DNA of 64,000 bases from Pseudarthrobacter sp. NamB4 (lineage in GTDB: Bacteria > Actinomycetota > Actinomycetes > Actinomycetales > Micrococcaceae): positions 1 to 64,000 of the forward strand of contig NZ_VAHM01000021.1 in the NCBI RefSeq assembly GCF_005796185.1, given 5' to 3'. The position numbers and the translations under genes are program-made. Position 1 is the stretch's first letter, and each line of letters starts with the position of its first letter. A model generated the notes under the pieces. The model worked only from the letters and a program-made list of their open reading frames with translations. It did not search any database and was not told the origin of the DNA. Below are positions 25,671 through 34,913 of the stretch, one piece after another.

Positions 25671-27356
25671 ATGACTACTCCCGCGCTGGTTCTCGGTCCT
25701 TTGATGCGGTACGTGGATGAGACTTCCGCCAGTATCTGGGTGGAAACCCGGGGTGATGCCCGGGTAACCGTCCGCGCGGGGGCAAGGGAGTGGGAAGCCC
25801 GCACCTTCGCGGTCCATGGCCATCATTACGCGTTGGTGGCGGTGGACGGTCTCGAGCCCGGATCAGTGACTCCGTACACGGTGACGCTCAATGGGGGCCA
25901 GGTGTGGCCCGAGGCCGGGGCCGGCTTCCCGCCGCCGGTGATTGCCACCCTCAAACCAGGCAAGCCGCTGCGCCTGGCCTATGGTTCCTGCCGCACCAGC
26001 GTTCCGCACGACGCCTCGGGGAACCGGAGCCACGGCGTGGACTCGCTGCGGACCTACGCCCTGGCGATGGCGTCTGGCGGGGCAGAACCATGGCCGGACC
26101 TGGTGGCGTTTTTGGGGGACCAGGTCTATGCCGATTCGACCAGCAAGCAGATGCAGGAGTTCATCAAGGCACGCCGTGACATCAAGGCGCCGCCGGGCGA
26201 GGAACTCAAGGACTATGAGGAATACGCCCACCTTTACTGCCTGGCCTGGTCCGACCCGGCCAACCGGTGGCTGCTCTCCACACTGCCCAGCGCCATGATC
26301 TTCGACGACCATGACATCCGGGACGACTGGAACGCGTCGCAGAGCTGGCGGAAAGCCATAAAGGACAAGCCATGGTGGCACGGGCGGATCATGGCGGGAC
26401 TGGCTTCCTATTGGGTGTACCAGCACCTGGGAAACCTGTCGCCGCGGGAGCGGGCGGTGGATCCGCTCTGGCAGAAAGCCGCCGGGCACTTGGACGGGGA
26501 CGAGCCGGACCTCAGCGCCGAACTGGACAGTTTTGCCCTCCGGGCAGACCGGGAGCCCGAAGCCTACCGTTGGAGCTACTGCCGGGACTTTGGCGATACC
26601 AGGCTGATCGTGGTTGATTCCCGTGCCGCCCGGAACCTCGCGCCGCACCGCCGCGCCCTGCTGGACGACGCCGAGATGGGATGGCTGGACGCGAGGATGC
26701 AGGGCGGCTTCCGGCATCTGCTGGTGGCCACGTCCCTGCCCTTTCTGCTGCCGATGGGCCTGCACCATCTGGAGTCCTGGGACGAGGCGGTCTCCGAAGG
26801 TGCGTGGGGAAGACCCGGCGCCAGGGTGGGAGAGAAACTCCGCCAGGCAGCCGACCTGGAGCACTGGGCTGCGTTCCAGGGAAGCTTCCGCCGGGTGGCG
26901 GGCATGGCGGCGGAAGTGGCAGACGGTGCGCGCGGGCCTGCACCGGACACCGTCACGTTCCTGTCCGGAGACGTCCACTTTTCCTACGTCTCTGAGGTGG
27001 AGCGAACCTCGGGCAGCCGCATCATCCAGGCAGTCTGCTCACCGATCCGCAACCCCCTGCCGCGGCTCCTCAGGTCCTTCGGCGCCGTGATGTCCTACGG
27101 CCTGGCCGCCCCCATCGGCGCTGCAATAGCCCGCTCCGCCAGGGTCCAGGAACCGCCGTTCCATTGGAAGGGCATCAAAGGCCCCTGGTTCGACAACAAC
27201 CTGGCCTGCCTTGAGGTGGTGCCTGAGGGGCTGAAGCTGTGGTGGCAGAAAGGCGAGGTGGACGGTGGCGACCACCTGCATCCACGGCTCAAACGCGTCG
27301 CGGATATCACCATTGCTTCCCGGACAACAGCGGAGGCCGTCCGGGAAGCCCGGTAA
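25671..27356 (+). CDS. PhoD-like alkaline phosphatase/phosphodiesterase
   Basis: A 561-aa PhoD-like metallophosphatase. An N-terminal Ig-like domain (about residues 5-95) precedes the catalytic domain. Metal-site motifs are FLGDQVYAD, MIFDDHDIRDDWN and FLSGDVHFSYV. No signal peptide or twin-arginine motif is present, unlike classical secreted PhoD. It is probably a cytosolic member acting on phosphodiesters or polymers of unknown nature. A TACAAC box 6 nt before the ATG suggests another leaderless start. It is convergent with gdhA, with only 9 bp between the stops. Confidence 0.85.
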   Translation: MTTPALVLGPLMRYVDETSASIWVETRGDARVTVRAGAREWEARTFAVHGHHYALVAVDGLEPGSVTPYTVTLNGGQVWPEAGAGFPPPVIATLKPGKPLRLAYGSCRTSVPHDASGNRSHGVDSLRTYALAMASGGAEPWPDLVAFLGDQVYADSTSKQMQEFIKARRDIKAPPGEELKDYEEYAHLYCLAWSDPANRWLLSTLPSAMIFDDHDIRDDWNASQSWRKAIKDKPWWHGRIMAGLASYWVYQHLGNLSPRERAVDPLWQKAAGHLDGDEPDLSAELDSFALRADREPEAYRWSYCRDFGDTRLIVVDSRAARNLAPHRRALLDDAEMGWLDARMQGGFRHLLVATSLPFLLPMGLHHLESWDEAVSEGAWGRPGARVGEKLRQAADLEHWAAFQGSFRRVAGMAAEVADGARGPAPDTVTFLSGDVHFSYVSEVERTSGSRIIQAVCSPIRNPLPRLLRSFGAVMSYGLAAPIGAAIARSARVQEPPFHWKGIKGPWFDNNLACLEVVPEGLKLWWQKGEVDGGDHLHPRLKRVADITIASRTTAEAVREAR

Positions 27357-27365
27357 ATCGCTGCC

Positions 27366-28703
27366 CTAGATGAGGCCCTGCGCCAGCATGGCATCAGCCA
27401 CCTTGACGAAGCCGCCGATGTTGGCGCCCAGGACATAGTTGCCAGGCTCCCCGTATTCGTCGGCGGTGGCCGCGCACCGGTGGTGAATCCCCACCATGAT
27501 CTCGCTCAGCCGCTCTTCCGTGTGTTCGAAGGACCACGAGTCGCGGCTGGCATTCTGCTGCATCTCCAGCGCCGACGTCGCCACTACACCCGCGTTGGCG
27601 GCCTTGCCGGGACCGAACAGTACGCCGGCCTCCTGGAAAACTGAGACGGCGTCCCGCGTGGACGGCATGTTGGCACCTTCGCCGACGGCAAGGAGCCCGC
27701 CGCGCACCAGGCGGGCGGCAGCATCGCCGTCGAGCTCGTTTTGCGTGGCGCAGGGCAACGCCACTGTGGCGTCAACGTCCCACACGGAGCCGCTGTCCAC
27801 ATAGGTAACTCCGGGACGGCGGGCCGCATAGTCCTTCAGGCGGCCGCGCTCCACCTCCTTCACCTCGCGAAGAAGCGCGACGTCGATCCCCGCCTCATCC
27901 ACCACGTAGCCGGAGGAGTCCGAGCAGGCAACGACCGTGGCGCCGAGGGCCTGCGCCTTGGCGATTGCGTTGATGGCCACATTGCCGGAGCCCGAGACCA
28001 CTACGCGCTGGCCGTCGAAGGACGTTCCGCGGGTCTTCAGCATTTCCTCCGTGAAGATCACTGTTCCGAAGCCCGTGGCTTCCGGCCGGACCAGTGAACC
28101 GCCCCACGAGATGCCCTTCCCGGTCAGGACACCGGATTCGTAGCGGTTGGTTATGCGCTTGTACTGTCCGAAGAGGAAGCCCATTTCGCGCCCGCCCACG
28201 CCAATGTCCCCGGCAGGAACGTCAGTGTATTCGCCGATGTGCCGGTACAGCTCTGTCATGAAGGACTGGCAAAACCGCATCACTTCCGAATCGCTGCGGC
28301 CGCGGGGGTCAAAGTCCGAGCCGCCCTTGCCGCCGCCGATGGGCATGCCGGTTAGGGCGTTCTTGAAGATCTGCTCAAAGCCCAGGAATTTGACGATGCC
28401 CAGGTACACCGAGGGGTGGAACCGCAGGCCGCCCTTGTAGGGGCCCAGGGCGGAGTTGAATTCCACGCGAAAGCCGCGGTTGATCTGGACTCGGCCCTCG
28501 TCATCGGTCCACGGAACGCGGAAGATGATCTGCCGCTCGGGTTCGCAGAGCCGCTCCAGGATGGCTGCTTCGAGAAACTCGGGGTGCCTGTCGTGGACCC
28601 ATCCCAGGCTTTCGAAGACTTCCACTACTGCCTGGTGGAACTCCGACTCACCCGGGTTCCGGGCCAGGACGGTATCCCTGATGGCTTCCAGCCGTGCATC
28701 CAT
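27366..28703 (-). CDS. gdhA: NADP-specific glutamate dehydrogenase
   Basis: A 445-aa hexameric-type GDH that aminates 2-oxoglutarate with NADPH and ammonium. Substrate-site motifs are GPYKGGLRFHPSV and the Lys in MPIGGGKGGSDFDPRG. The catalytic Asp lies in TDVPAGDIGVGGREMG, and the Rossmann motif is VVSGSGNVAINAI. Length is typical of the biosynthetic enzyme. GAGGAGAG precedes the ATG. Together with amt 4 kb away it provides low-affinity ammonium assimilation. A small palindrome lies about 55 bp upstream. Confidence 0.97.
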   Translation of the reverse strand: MDARLEAIRDTVLARNPGESEFHQAVVEVFESLGWVHDRHPEFLEAAILERLCEPERQIIFRVPWTDDEGRVQINRGFRVEFNSALGPYKGGLRFHPSVYLGIVKFLGFEQIFKNALTGMPIGGGKGGSDFDPRGRSDSEVMRFCQSFMTELYRHIGEYTDVPAGDIGVGGREMGFLFGQYKRITNRYESGVLTGKGISWGGSLVRPEATGFGTVIFTEEMLKTRGTSFDGQRVVVSGSGNVAINAIAKAQALGATVVACSDSSGYVVDEAGIDVALLREVKEVERGRLKDYAARRPGVTYVDSGSVWDVDATVALPCATQNELDGDAAARLVRGGLLAVGEGANMPSTRDAVSVFQEAGVLFGPGKAANAGVVATSALEMQQNASRDSWSFEHTEERLSEIMVGIHHRCAATADEYGEPGNYVLGANIGGFVKVADAMLAQGLI

Positions 28704-28757
28704 GAACTCTCCTCACCCCTGTGTGATGGAACGGCCAAAAACCACAACCGCTCGTAT

Positions 28758-28771
28758 GTTGAATCTTCAAC
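28758..28771. promoter_or_regulatory. GTTGAA-N2-TTCAAC palindrome upstream of gdhA
   Basis: A perfect 6+6 inverted repeat with a 2-bp centre lies 55-68 bp before the gdhA start, in the divergent region shared with the AmiS/UreI gene. It is a candidate operator for an unidentified regulator. Confidence 0.35.
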
Positions 28772-28897
28772 CTACCCACTACGACCGTGGTTCGCTCAAC
28801 CCCTGGCACCGAGATGCCCTAGTATCCGTAATGTGACATCTGAATTCCGCAAAGCGAAAAGACCATTGATGCGCGCATGGCTTGCGATGGCCGGCTG

Positions 28898-29539
28898 ATG
28901 CCGTACGTGTGCCTGCTTCTCTCCGGCGGCGCCCTGCTGATCAACGGACTGGCCACGCTCGGGCTCCTCCCCCGCCGGGACGCAGCTGTCTTCAGCCTGG
29001 TGGTCGGATCCGTCCAACTGGTCCTTGCTGTCTCCTACCTGTCCTCAGCGGGAGGGGCTCCGCTGTCGCTGCTGACCGCCGTCGGGATGTTCCTCTTTGG
29101 CCTGACTTACGTCTATGTGGGGCTGGATGTGCTGCTGGGCCTCGGCTCCCGCGGGCTGGGATGGTTCTGCGGCATGGTGGCACTTGTGGGCCTGCTGCTT
29201 ACCGGCACCTGGCTGGGAACCGACCCCCTGCTGGCAGTCCTCTGGCTGTGCTGGGCCGCGCTGTGGGGCATGTTCTTCCTTTCCATGGCACTGGGCCTGA
29301 ACCGCCTGGACCCGTTCATCGGCTGGGCGCTGGTGCTGACCAGCCAGGCAAGCGCCACCCTTCCTGCTTTCCTGGGCCTCGCGGGTGCATGGCCCGGCAC
29401 GCCCGCCGCGGCATGGCCGACAGCAGCCTTCCTGGCTTCGCTCTTTGTCCTGGCCCGCATCCTCGCCAGGCGTGGAGATGCTCCAGGGCGGGCCGGTGCC
29501 GCGCCTCCCGGTCCTGCCGCCCGAAAAGCTGCCCGTTAG
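28898..29539 (+). CDS. AmiS/UreI-family transporter
   Basis: A 213-aa membrane protein of the AmiS/UreI family (channels for urea, short amides or ammonia). Six or more helices are expected. Recognisable parts are LLLSGGALLINGLATLG in TM1 and GMFLFGLTYVYVGLDVLLG in the middle. The C-terminal 25 residues are charged and Ala/Pro-rich. An ATG at 28877 adds seven residues and is an alternative start. No amidase or urease gene is adjacent, so it stands as an orphan channel near amt and gdhA. The substrate is inferred from the family. Confidence 0.82.
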   Translation: MPYVCLLLSGGALLINGLATLGLLPRRDAAVFSLVVGSVQLVLAVSYLSSAGGAPLSLLTAVGMFLFGLTYVYVGLDVLLGLGSRGLGWFCGMVALVGLLLTGTWLGTDPLLAVLWLCWAALWGMFFLSMALGLNRLDPFIGWALVLTSQASATLPAFLGLAGAWPGTPAAAWPTAAFLASLFVLARILARRGDAPGRAGAAPPGPAARKAAR

Positions 29540-29677
29540 CCGCTGACTGGTCCAGACCCGGGCTTCGAAAACGGACACCCCGCGAATAGTCGGAGTGGAC
29601 CGGGGTACGGTGAAGAGTACGCGAGGTGTCCCGGGACATTGTTCCCGATCACGGAAGCAACCTTCGGAGAGGAACAG

Positions 29678-31966
29678 ATGAGCGAATCGATGACGGGCGA
29701 GGGAATTCTTGGAGCGGATGCCCTTGCTGGCAACAGCGAAGAGGAAGAGCAGGCTGCCACCGAATCCGCGGTGGACCCGGACCTCAATTACGACGAGCAG
29801 TTTTATCCGGCCCGCCCGAAAGCCCTGAGGCCGGTCGCCCGCCGGCGCCAGTACCTTGCCACCCGGCCATCGTTCGAGTTCGACGGCCGAAACGCGGCGT
29901 ACGTCGAATGGCTGCGGAACCAGGCCATGCTCGGGGACGCCAACGTCCTTGCCCGGCAGCTTTCCGGGCAGGCCAGCATGTGGCAGAACGCGTACGCGCA
30001 CCCCAACCCGAGGGCCGCCGTCGAGAAGGCACCGGTCTGGTTCACCGCCTATCCGCTGTCCTTCATCACCAAGCCCGGCCAGTCCTTCCTGGCTGCCTTG
30101 GGCGATAAGGAAATGTGGGACGCCTTTCGGGAGATCGGCATCAGGGCAATCCATACCGGGCCGGTCAAGCTGGCAGGAGGCATCAGCGGCTGGCTGCAGA
30201 CGCCGAGCGTGGACGGCCACTTCGACAGGATCAGCATGGCGATCGATCCGGTCTTCGGTGACGAGGACGAGTTCCGCAGCATGTGCCAGGTGGCCGCGGA
30301 CCACGGCGGGACGATCATCGACGACATCGTTCCCGGCCACACCGGCAAGGGAGCGGACTTCCGCCTGGCCGAGATGAACTTCCGGGACTACCCCGGCATC
30401 TACCACATGGTGGACATTCCCGAGGAGGACTGGCACCTGCTGCCGGACGTCCCCGAAGGGCAGGACTCGGTGAACCTGAGCCCCGAGTCAGAACAGGCGC
30501 TCCAGAATGCCGGATACATCATCGGCCGGCTGCAGCGGGTGATCTTCTATGAGCCCGGCGTCAAGGAAACCAACTGGAGCGCAACCCGCCCGGTAGTCGA
30601 CACCACCGGAAAGACGCGGCGCTGGGTCTACCTCCATTACTTCAAGGCCGGCCAGCCGTCCATCAACTGGCTGGACCCCACCTTTGCCGGAATGCGGCTG
30701 GTGGTGGGCGATGCCCTGCACTCGCTGGTTGACCTCGGCACCGGAGCCCTCCGGCTCGACGCCAACGGCTTCCTTGGCGTGGAAAAGAGTGCCGAAGAGC
30801 AGCCGGGCTGGTCAGAAGGCCACCCCCTGTCCCAGGCCGCCAACCAGCTCATCGGCTCCATGATCCGCAAGGTGGGTGGATTCTCCTTCCAGGAGCTCAA
30901 CCTCACCATCGACGACATCAAGGCCACCTCAGAATCAGGCCCGGACCTTTCCTACGACTTCATCACCCGTCCCGCCTACCACTACGCACTGGTGACCGCG
31001 GACACCGAGTTCCTCCGGCTGACGCTCCGCCTGTCCATGGAGATCGGCGTTGACCAGGCCTCACTGGTCCATGCACTGCAGAACCATGACGAACTGACGT
31101 ACGAGCTCATGCACTTTGCCGCGGGGCACCGGGACGAGATGTTCGAACTGAACGGGCAGGAACTGACGGGTGCGCAGATTGCCGAACACGTCCAGCAGAC
31201 CATGCGGGAACGGCTGACCGGCCCGAATGCTCCCTACAACTCCGTGTTCACCACCAACGGCATCGCCTGTACCTCCGTCAGTTTCATCATGGCTGCGCTG
31301 GGGATCCAGGATCCAGCGGCCATCACCCCTGAACAGGAATCGCAGGTGCTGGATGTCCACATCCTCCTGTCGATGTACAACGCGCTGCAGCCGGGCGTCT
31401 TCGCGCTTTCCGGCTGGGACCTGGCCGGCATTACAGTGCTCGACCGCAGCAGCGTGGAGGAGCTTATCGCACAGGGCGACACCCGGTGGATCAACCGCGG
31501 CGCGCACGACATCATGGGCATCAGCCCGGATGCCACAACATCCTCCGCCGGGATGCCACGGGCACACAGCCTTTACGGCCCCCTCCCCGAGCAGCTCCAG
31601 GATGAGAATTCCTTCGCCCGGAGGCTCCAGAAGATCCTGGCTGTGCGCGAGGAAAACGGGATTGCCACTGGCAAACTGCTCGACGTGCCGGAAGTTTCGC
31701 ACCGCGGACTGCTCGTCCTGGTCATCGGACTGGGAGATGGGGCGCTGGCAGTGACAGTGCTGAACTTCTCCGGCCAGGACATCTCGGGCAGCATCCAGTC
31801 CACGCACCTTCCGCCCGGAGCAGACGTCCGCGACCTGTTCAGCGGGGAGCCGGTGGGGCACGTGGATGACCTGCACAGCTTCTTCCTGGACCTGCCGGCC
31901 TACCAGGGCACCACGCTGCTCCTCACAGCGGAAGATGACGGCGGCGGGCAAGGCACGCCCATGTGA
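29678..31966 (+). CDS. GH13-family enzyme, divergent trehalose-synthase-like
   Basis: A 762-aa alpha-amylase-superfamily protein, probably a glucosyltransferase or isomerase. A 100-residue N-terminal extension begins with an acidic segment. Region I is altered (DDIVPGHTGKG instead of xDxVxNHT). The nucleophile Asp is in GALRLDANGF, the acid/base Glu in FSFQELN, and the transition-state Asp in QNHDEL. The C-terminal beta domain ends near residue 755. The closest recognisable theme is maltose-to-trehalose interconversion (TreS-like), but motif spacing differs from standard TreS, so the product is uncertain. GGAGAGGA supports the ATG. The amylosucrase gene starts 18 bp after its stop. Confidence 0.75.
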   Translation: MSESMTGEGILGADALAGNSEEEEQAATESAVDPDLNYDEQFYPARPKALRPVARRRQYLATRPSFEFDGRNAAYVEWLRNQAMLGDANVLARQLSGQASMWQNAYAHPNPRAAVEKAPVWFTAYPLSFITKPGQSFLAALGDKEMWDAFREIGIRAIHTGPVKLAGGISGWLQTPSVDGHFDRISMAIDPVFGDEDEFRSMCQVAADHGGTIIDDIVPGHTGKGADFRLAEMNFRDYPGIYHMVDIPEEDWHLLPDVPEGQDSVNLSPESEQALQNAGYIIGRLQRVIFYEPGVKETNWSATRPVVDTTGKTRRWVYLHYFKAGQPSINWLDPTFAGMRLVVGDALHSLVDLGTGALRLDANGFLGVEKSAEEQPGWSEGHPLSQAANQLIGSMIRKVGGFSFQELNLTIDDIKATSESGPDLSYDFITRPAYHYALVTADTEFLRLTLRLSMEIGVDQASLVHALQNHDELTYELMHFAAGHRDEMFELNGQELTGAQIAEHVQQTMRERLTGPNAPYNSVFTTNGIACTSVSFIMAALGIQDPAAITPEQESQVLDVHILLSMYNALQPGVFALSGWDLAGITVLDRSSVEELIAQGDTRWINRGAHDIMGISPDATTSSAGMPRAHSLYGPLPEQLQDENSFARRLQKILAVREENGIATGKLLDVPEVSHRGLLVLVIGLGDGALAVTVLNFSGQDISGSIQSTHLPPGADVRDLFSGEPVGHVDDLHSFFLDLPAYQGTTLLLTAEDDGGGQGTPM

Positions 31967-31971
31967 CGTGC

Positions 31972-31977
31972 GATACT
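31972..31977 (+). promoter_or_regulatory. Possible leaderless -10 element before amylosucrase
   Basis: GATACT ends 7 nt before the GTG at 31985, the same geometry as other apparently leaderless starts in this window. Confidence 0.35.
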
Positions 31978-31984
31978 TCCAACT

Positions 31985-33946
31985 GTGCCGCCGGAAGTTC
32001 CGTCGGTGATGGAAGGGGCCGTGGGCATGCAGGAATCCGTCAGGGTGGATGAAACACCACTGGAGCGCGTACAGGCGGCGCTGTCCCGGGAACGGGACGG
32101 CGGCCTGCTCCAGGATCCGGCGTTCGACCACCGCCTGGAACGGCATTTCCCCACGCTTTCACACCTGTTCGGGTCCCTGTACGGCTCGCGGCCGGACTGG
32201 ATGGACCAGCTCGCAGTGCTGGTTGTCCAGTCCGCCCGCTCCTGGCAGGAGCGGCCGGCCGAGCTGAAGGCGCTGGACGCCGAACGGGAAAGCAACAGCA
32301 ACTGGTTCCAGTCAAACAGGATGCTGGGCGGCGTCTGCTACGTGGACAGGTACGCGGAGAGCCTGGAGGGCGTGCGGGGGCGCATCCCGTACTTCAAGGA
32401 ACTTGGCCTTACCTACCTGCACCTGATGCCGCTGTTCCTGGCGCCCGAGCCGCATTCGGACGGCGGGTACGCCGTCTCCAGCTACCGCCAGGTCAACCCC
32501 AAGCTGGGCACCATGGAGCAGTTGCAGTCCCTTGCCGCCGAGTTGAAGAGCAATGGCATCAGCCTGGTGGTCGATTTCATCTTCAACCACACCTCGGACG
32601 AGCATGAGTGGGCGCGCAAGGCAGCCGCAGGGGATCCGGAGTACAGCGACTACTACTGGATCTTCCCGGACCGGACCATGCCGGACGCCTTCGAGCAGAA
32701 CGTCCGTGAGATCTTCCCCGAAAACCATGCGGGCTCCTTCATCCAAATGGAGGACGGACGCTGGGTCTGGGCCACCTTCCACACCTACCAATGGGACCTG
32801 AACTACTCCAACCCGGACGTCTTTCGCGCCATGGCCGGCGAGATGCTGTTCCTTGCCAACCAGGGCGTGGACATCCTGCGCATGGATGCTGTCGCCTTCA
32901 TCTGGAAGCAGCTGGGCACGTCCTGCGAGAATCTGCCCGAGGCCCACACGCTGCTCCGGGCCTTCAACGCCGTGACCCGGCTGGCGGCGCCGTCGCTGCT
33001 GTTCAAGTCAGAGGCCATCGTGCACCCCGACGAGGTGGCCCTCTACATTGATCCCGCCGAATGCCAGATTTCCTACAACCCGCTGCAGATGGCGCTGATC
33101 TGGGAGTCCCTGGCCACCCGCGACGCCTCGCTCCTGGCCCAGGCCCTGGAACGGCGGCACAACATTCCCGCAGGAACCTCATGGGTGAACTACGTGCGCA
33201 GCCATGACGACATTGGCTGGACCTTTGCTGACGAGGACGCCGCTGAACTGGGCATCAACGGCTTCGACCACCGCCGCTTCCTCAACTCCTTCTACGTCAA
33301 CCGGTTCCCCGGCAGCTTTGCCCGCGGCGTCCCCTTCCAGGACAACCCGAAGACCGGCGACTGCAGGATTTCAGGCACGACGGCGTCCCTGTGCGGCATG
33401 GAGGTCGACCCGGCTGAGGCGGTGGAACGGATCCTCCTGGCCCATTCGGTACCGTTCAGCACCGGCGGCATTCCGCTCCTGTACCTGGGCGACGAGGTAG
33501 GCCAGGTCAACGACTACAGCTACGCACGGGAGCCAGGCCACGAGGATGACAGCCGCTGGGTGCACCGGCCGCACTTCCCCGAGGAGCAGTATGCCCGGCG
33601 CACGGACCCTTCCACCCCGGAGGGGGCTATCTACGCAGGGCTGCAGCGGATGATCGCGGTCCGTTCCGCCGCCCCTGAACTTGCCGGCACCACCCTCATC
33701 CCTTTCGATACCCATAACCGCGGTGTCCTGGCGTACCAGCGCCCTGCCAGCGCAGCCGCCGGCGGCGAAACGAGGGTCCTGGCCCTCGCCAACTTCAGCG
33801 ATTCCACGCAGACCCTGCCCGCGGAAACCTTCGGCGGATTCCTGCCCGCCGCCGTCGACCTGCTCTCCGAAGCGAAGCTGCAGCTGGGCGACGGCGTCAC
33901 CCTCCTCCCCCGGCAATACGTCTGGCTGCGCGTCACTCCCGCATAA
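31985..33946 (+). CDS. Amylosucrase (GH13)
   Basis: A protein of up to 653 aa that would use sucrose to extend alpha-1,4-glucan chains, releasing fructose. It carries the amylosucrase pattern: region I VVDFIFNHTSDEHEW, nucleophile Asp in ILRMDAVAFIWK, acid/base Glu in LFKSEAIVHP, and Asp in YVRSHDDIGW. The N-terminal all-helical domain typical of amylosucrases is present (about residues 20-100). Three starts compete: GTG 31985 (7 nt after a GATACT box), ATG 32009, and ATG 32027 (good AAGGGG ribosome-binding site, 639 aa, closest to family length). It sits directly behind the TreS-like gene. Confidence 0.88.
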   Translation: MPPEVPSVMEGAVGMQESVRVDETPLERVQAALSRERDGGLLQDPAFDHRLERHFPTLSHLFGSLYGSRPDWMDQLAVLVVQSARSWQERPAELKALDAERESNSNWFQSNRMLGGVCYVDRYAESLEGVRGRIPYFKELGLTYLHLMPLFLAPEPHSDGGYAVSSYRQVNPKLGTMEQLQSLAAELKSNGISLVVDFIFNHTSDEHEWARKAAAGDPEYSDYYWIFPDRTMPDAFEQNVREIFPENHAGSFIQMEDGRWVWATFHTYQWDLNYSNPDVFRAMAGEMLFLANQGVDILRMDAVAFIWKQLGTSCENLPEAHTLLRAFNAVTRLAAPSLLFKSEAIVHPDEVALYIDPAECQISYNPLQMALIWESLATRDASLLAQALERRHNIPAGTSWVNYVRSHDDIGWTFADEDAAELGINGFDHRRFLNSFYVNRFPGSFARGVPFQDNPKTGDCRISGTTASLCGMEVDPAEAVERILLAHSVPFSTGGIPLLYLGDEVGQVNDYSYAREPGHEDDSRWVHRPHFPEEQYARRTDPSTPEGAIYAGLQRMIAVRSAAPELAGTTLIPFDTHNRGVLAYQRPASAAAGGETRVLALANFSDSTQTLPAETFGGFLPAAVDLLSEAKLQLGDGVTLLPRQYVWLRVTPA

Positions 33947-33965
33947 CCCCTCCCACCCCAACCAG

Positions 33966-34013
33966 GTAGCGCCAAGTGTCGTTTTGACTGCCCGAGACGA
34001 CACTTGGCGCTAC
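33966..34013. terminator. 17-bp perfect stem-loop
   Basis: GTAGCGCCAAGTGTCGT (33966-33982) pairs perfectly with 33997-34013 around a 14-nt loop. It lies between amylosucrase and pheA. It lacks a T run but has the same loop size as the hairpin at 3911-3954. Confidence 0.6.
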
Positions 34014-34055
34014 TCAGTTGGGTCTGCGGGCGCGGGGCGTGAAACGATACGGATC

Positions 34056-34913
34056 ATGGCCTCCAAGATTGCGTACCAGGGTGAGCCCGGCGCCAACTCC
34101 AATATCGCGTGCAAGCAGATGTTCCCGGACCTGGAAAGCGTGCCGTGCGCGAGCTTTGAGGACGCGTTCGAACTGGTGGCCAGCGGCGAGGCGGACCTGG
34201 CCATGATCCCCATCGAGAACTCGATCGCCGGCCGGGTGGCTGACATCCACATCCTGCTGCCGCAGTCCAACCTGCAGATCGTGGGCGAGTTCTTCCTGCC
34301 CATCCACTTCGACCTGCTGGGCATTCCGGGCAGCACCATCGAGGAGGCCACGGAAGTTCACAGCCATATCCATGCCCTGGGCCAGTGCCGCAGGCTGATC
34401 CGCGAACACGGCCTTAAGCCGGTGATCGCCGGTGACACCGCCGGGTCCGCGCGTGAAGTGGCCGAGTGGAATGATCCACGCAAGCTCTCCCTCGCTCCCC
34501 CGCTCGCCGCGCAGATTTACGGCCTGGACGTGCTCGCGTCACGGGTCGAGGACGACCCTTCCAACACCACACGCTTCGTGGTCCTGGCCAGGGAGAAGGA
34601 ACTGCCGGCCCGGGCTGAACTTCCCGGACCGGCGGTCACCAGCTTTGTGTTCCGCGTCCGCAACGTCCCGTCCGCGCTGTACAAGGCGCTGGGCGGCTTC
34701 GCCACCAACGGTGTGAACATGACGCGGCTGGAGAGCTACATGGTGGGAAATGAATTCGCCGCCACTATGTTCATGGCCGACGTCGAGGGCCACCCCGAGG
34801 ACCTGCCGCTGCAGCTGGCCCTCGAGGAACTGGACTTCTTCACCACCGAGGTGCGGATTCTCGGGGTGTACGCGGCCGCGGAGTACAGGACTGGTCAGAC
34901 GGTCAGCGGCTGA
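34056..34913 (+). CDS. pheA: Prephenate dehydratase
   Basis: A 285-aa enzyme that converts prephenate to phenylpyruvate in phenylalanine synthesis. The catalytic domain (1-185) includes KIAYQGEPGANS, IENSIAGRV and the SNTTRFVV signature (Thr required for catalysis). The C-terminal ACT domain (about 195-275) holds the ESYMVG motif, related to the ESRP Phe-binding motif and suggesting feedback inhibition by phenylalanine. It is monofunctional, with no chorismate mutase domain. The last 19 bp overlap the 3' end of the convergent flavoprotein gene. Confidence 0.95.
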   Translation: MASKIAYQGEPGANSNIACKQMFPDLESVPCASFEDAFELVASGEADLAMIPIENSIAGRVADIHILLPQSNLQIVGEFFLPIHFDLLGIPGSTIEEATEVHSHIHALGQCRRLIREHGLKPVIAGDTAGSAREVAEWNDPRKLSLAPPLAAQIYGLDVLASRVEDDPSNTTRFVVLAREKELPARAELPGPAVTSFVFRVRNVPSALYKALGGFATNGVNMTRLESYMVGNEFAATMFMADVEGHPEDLPLQLALEELDFFTTEVRILGVYAAAEYRTGQTVSG

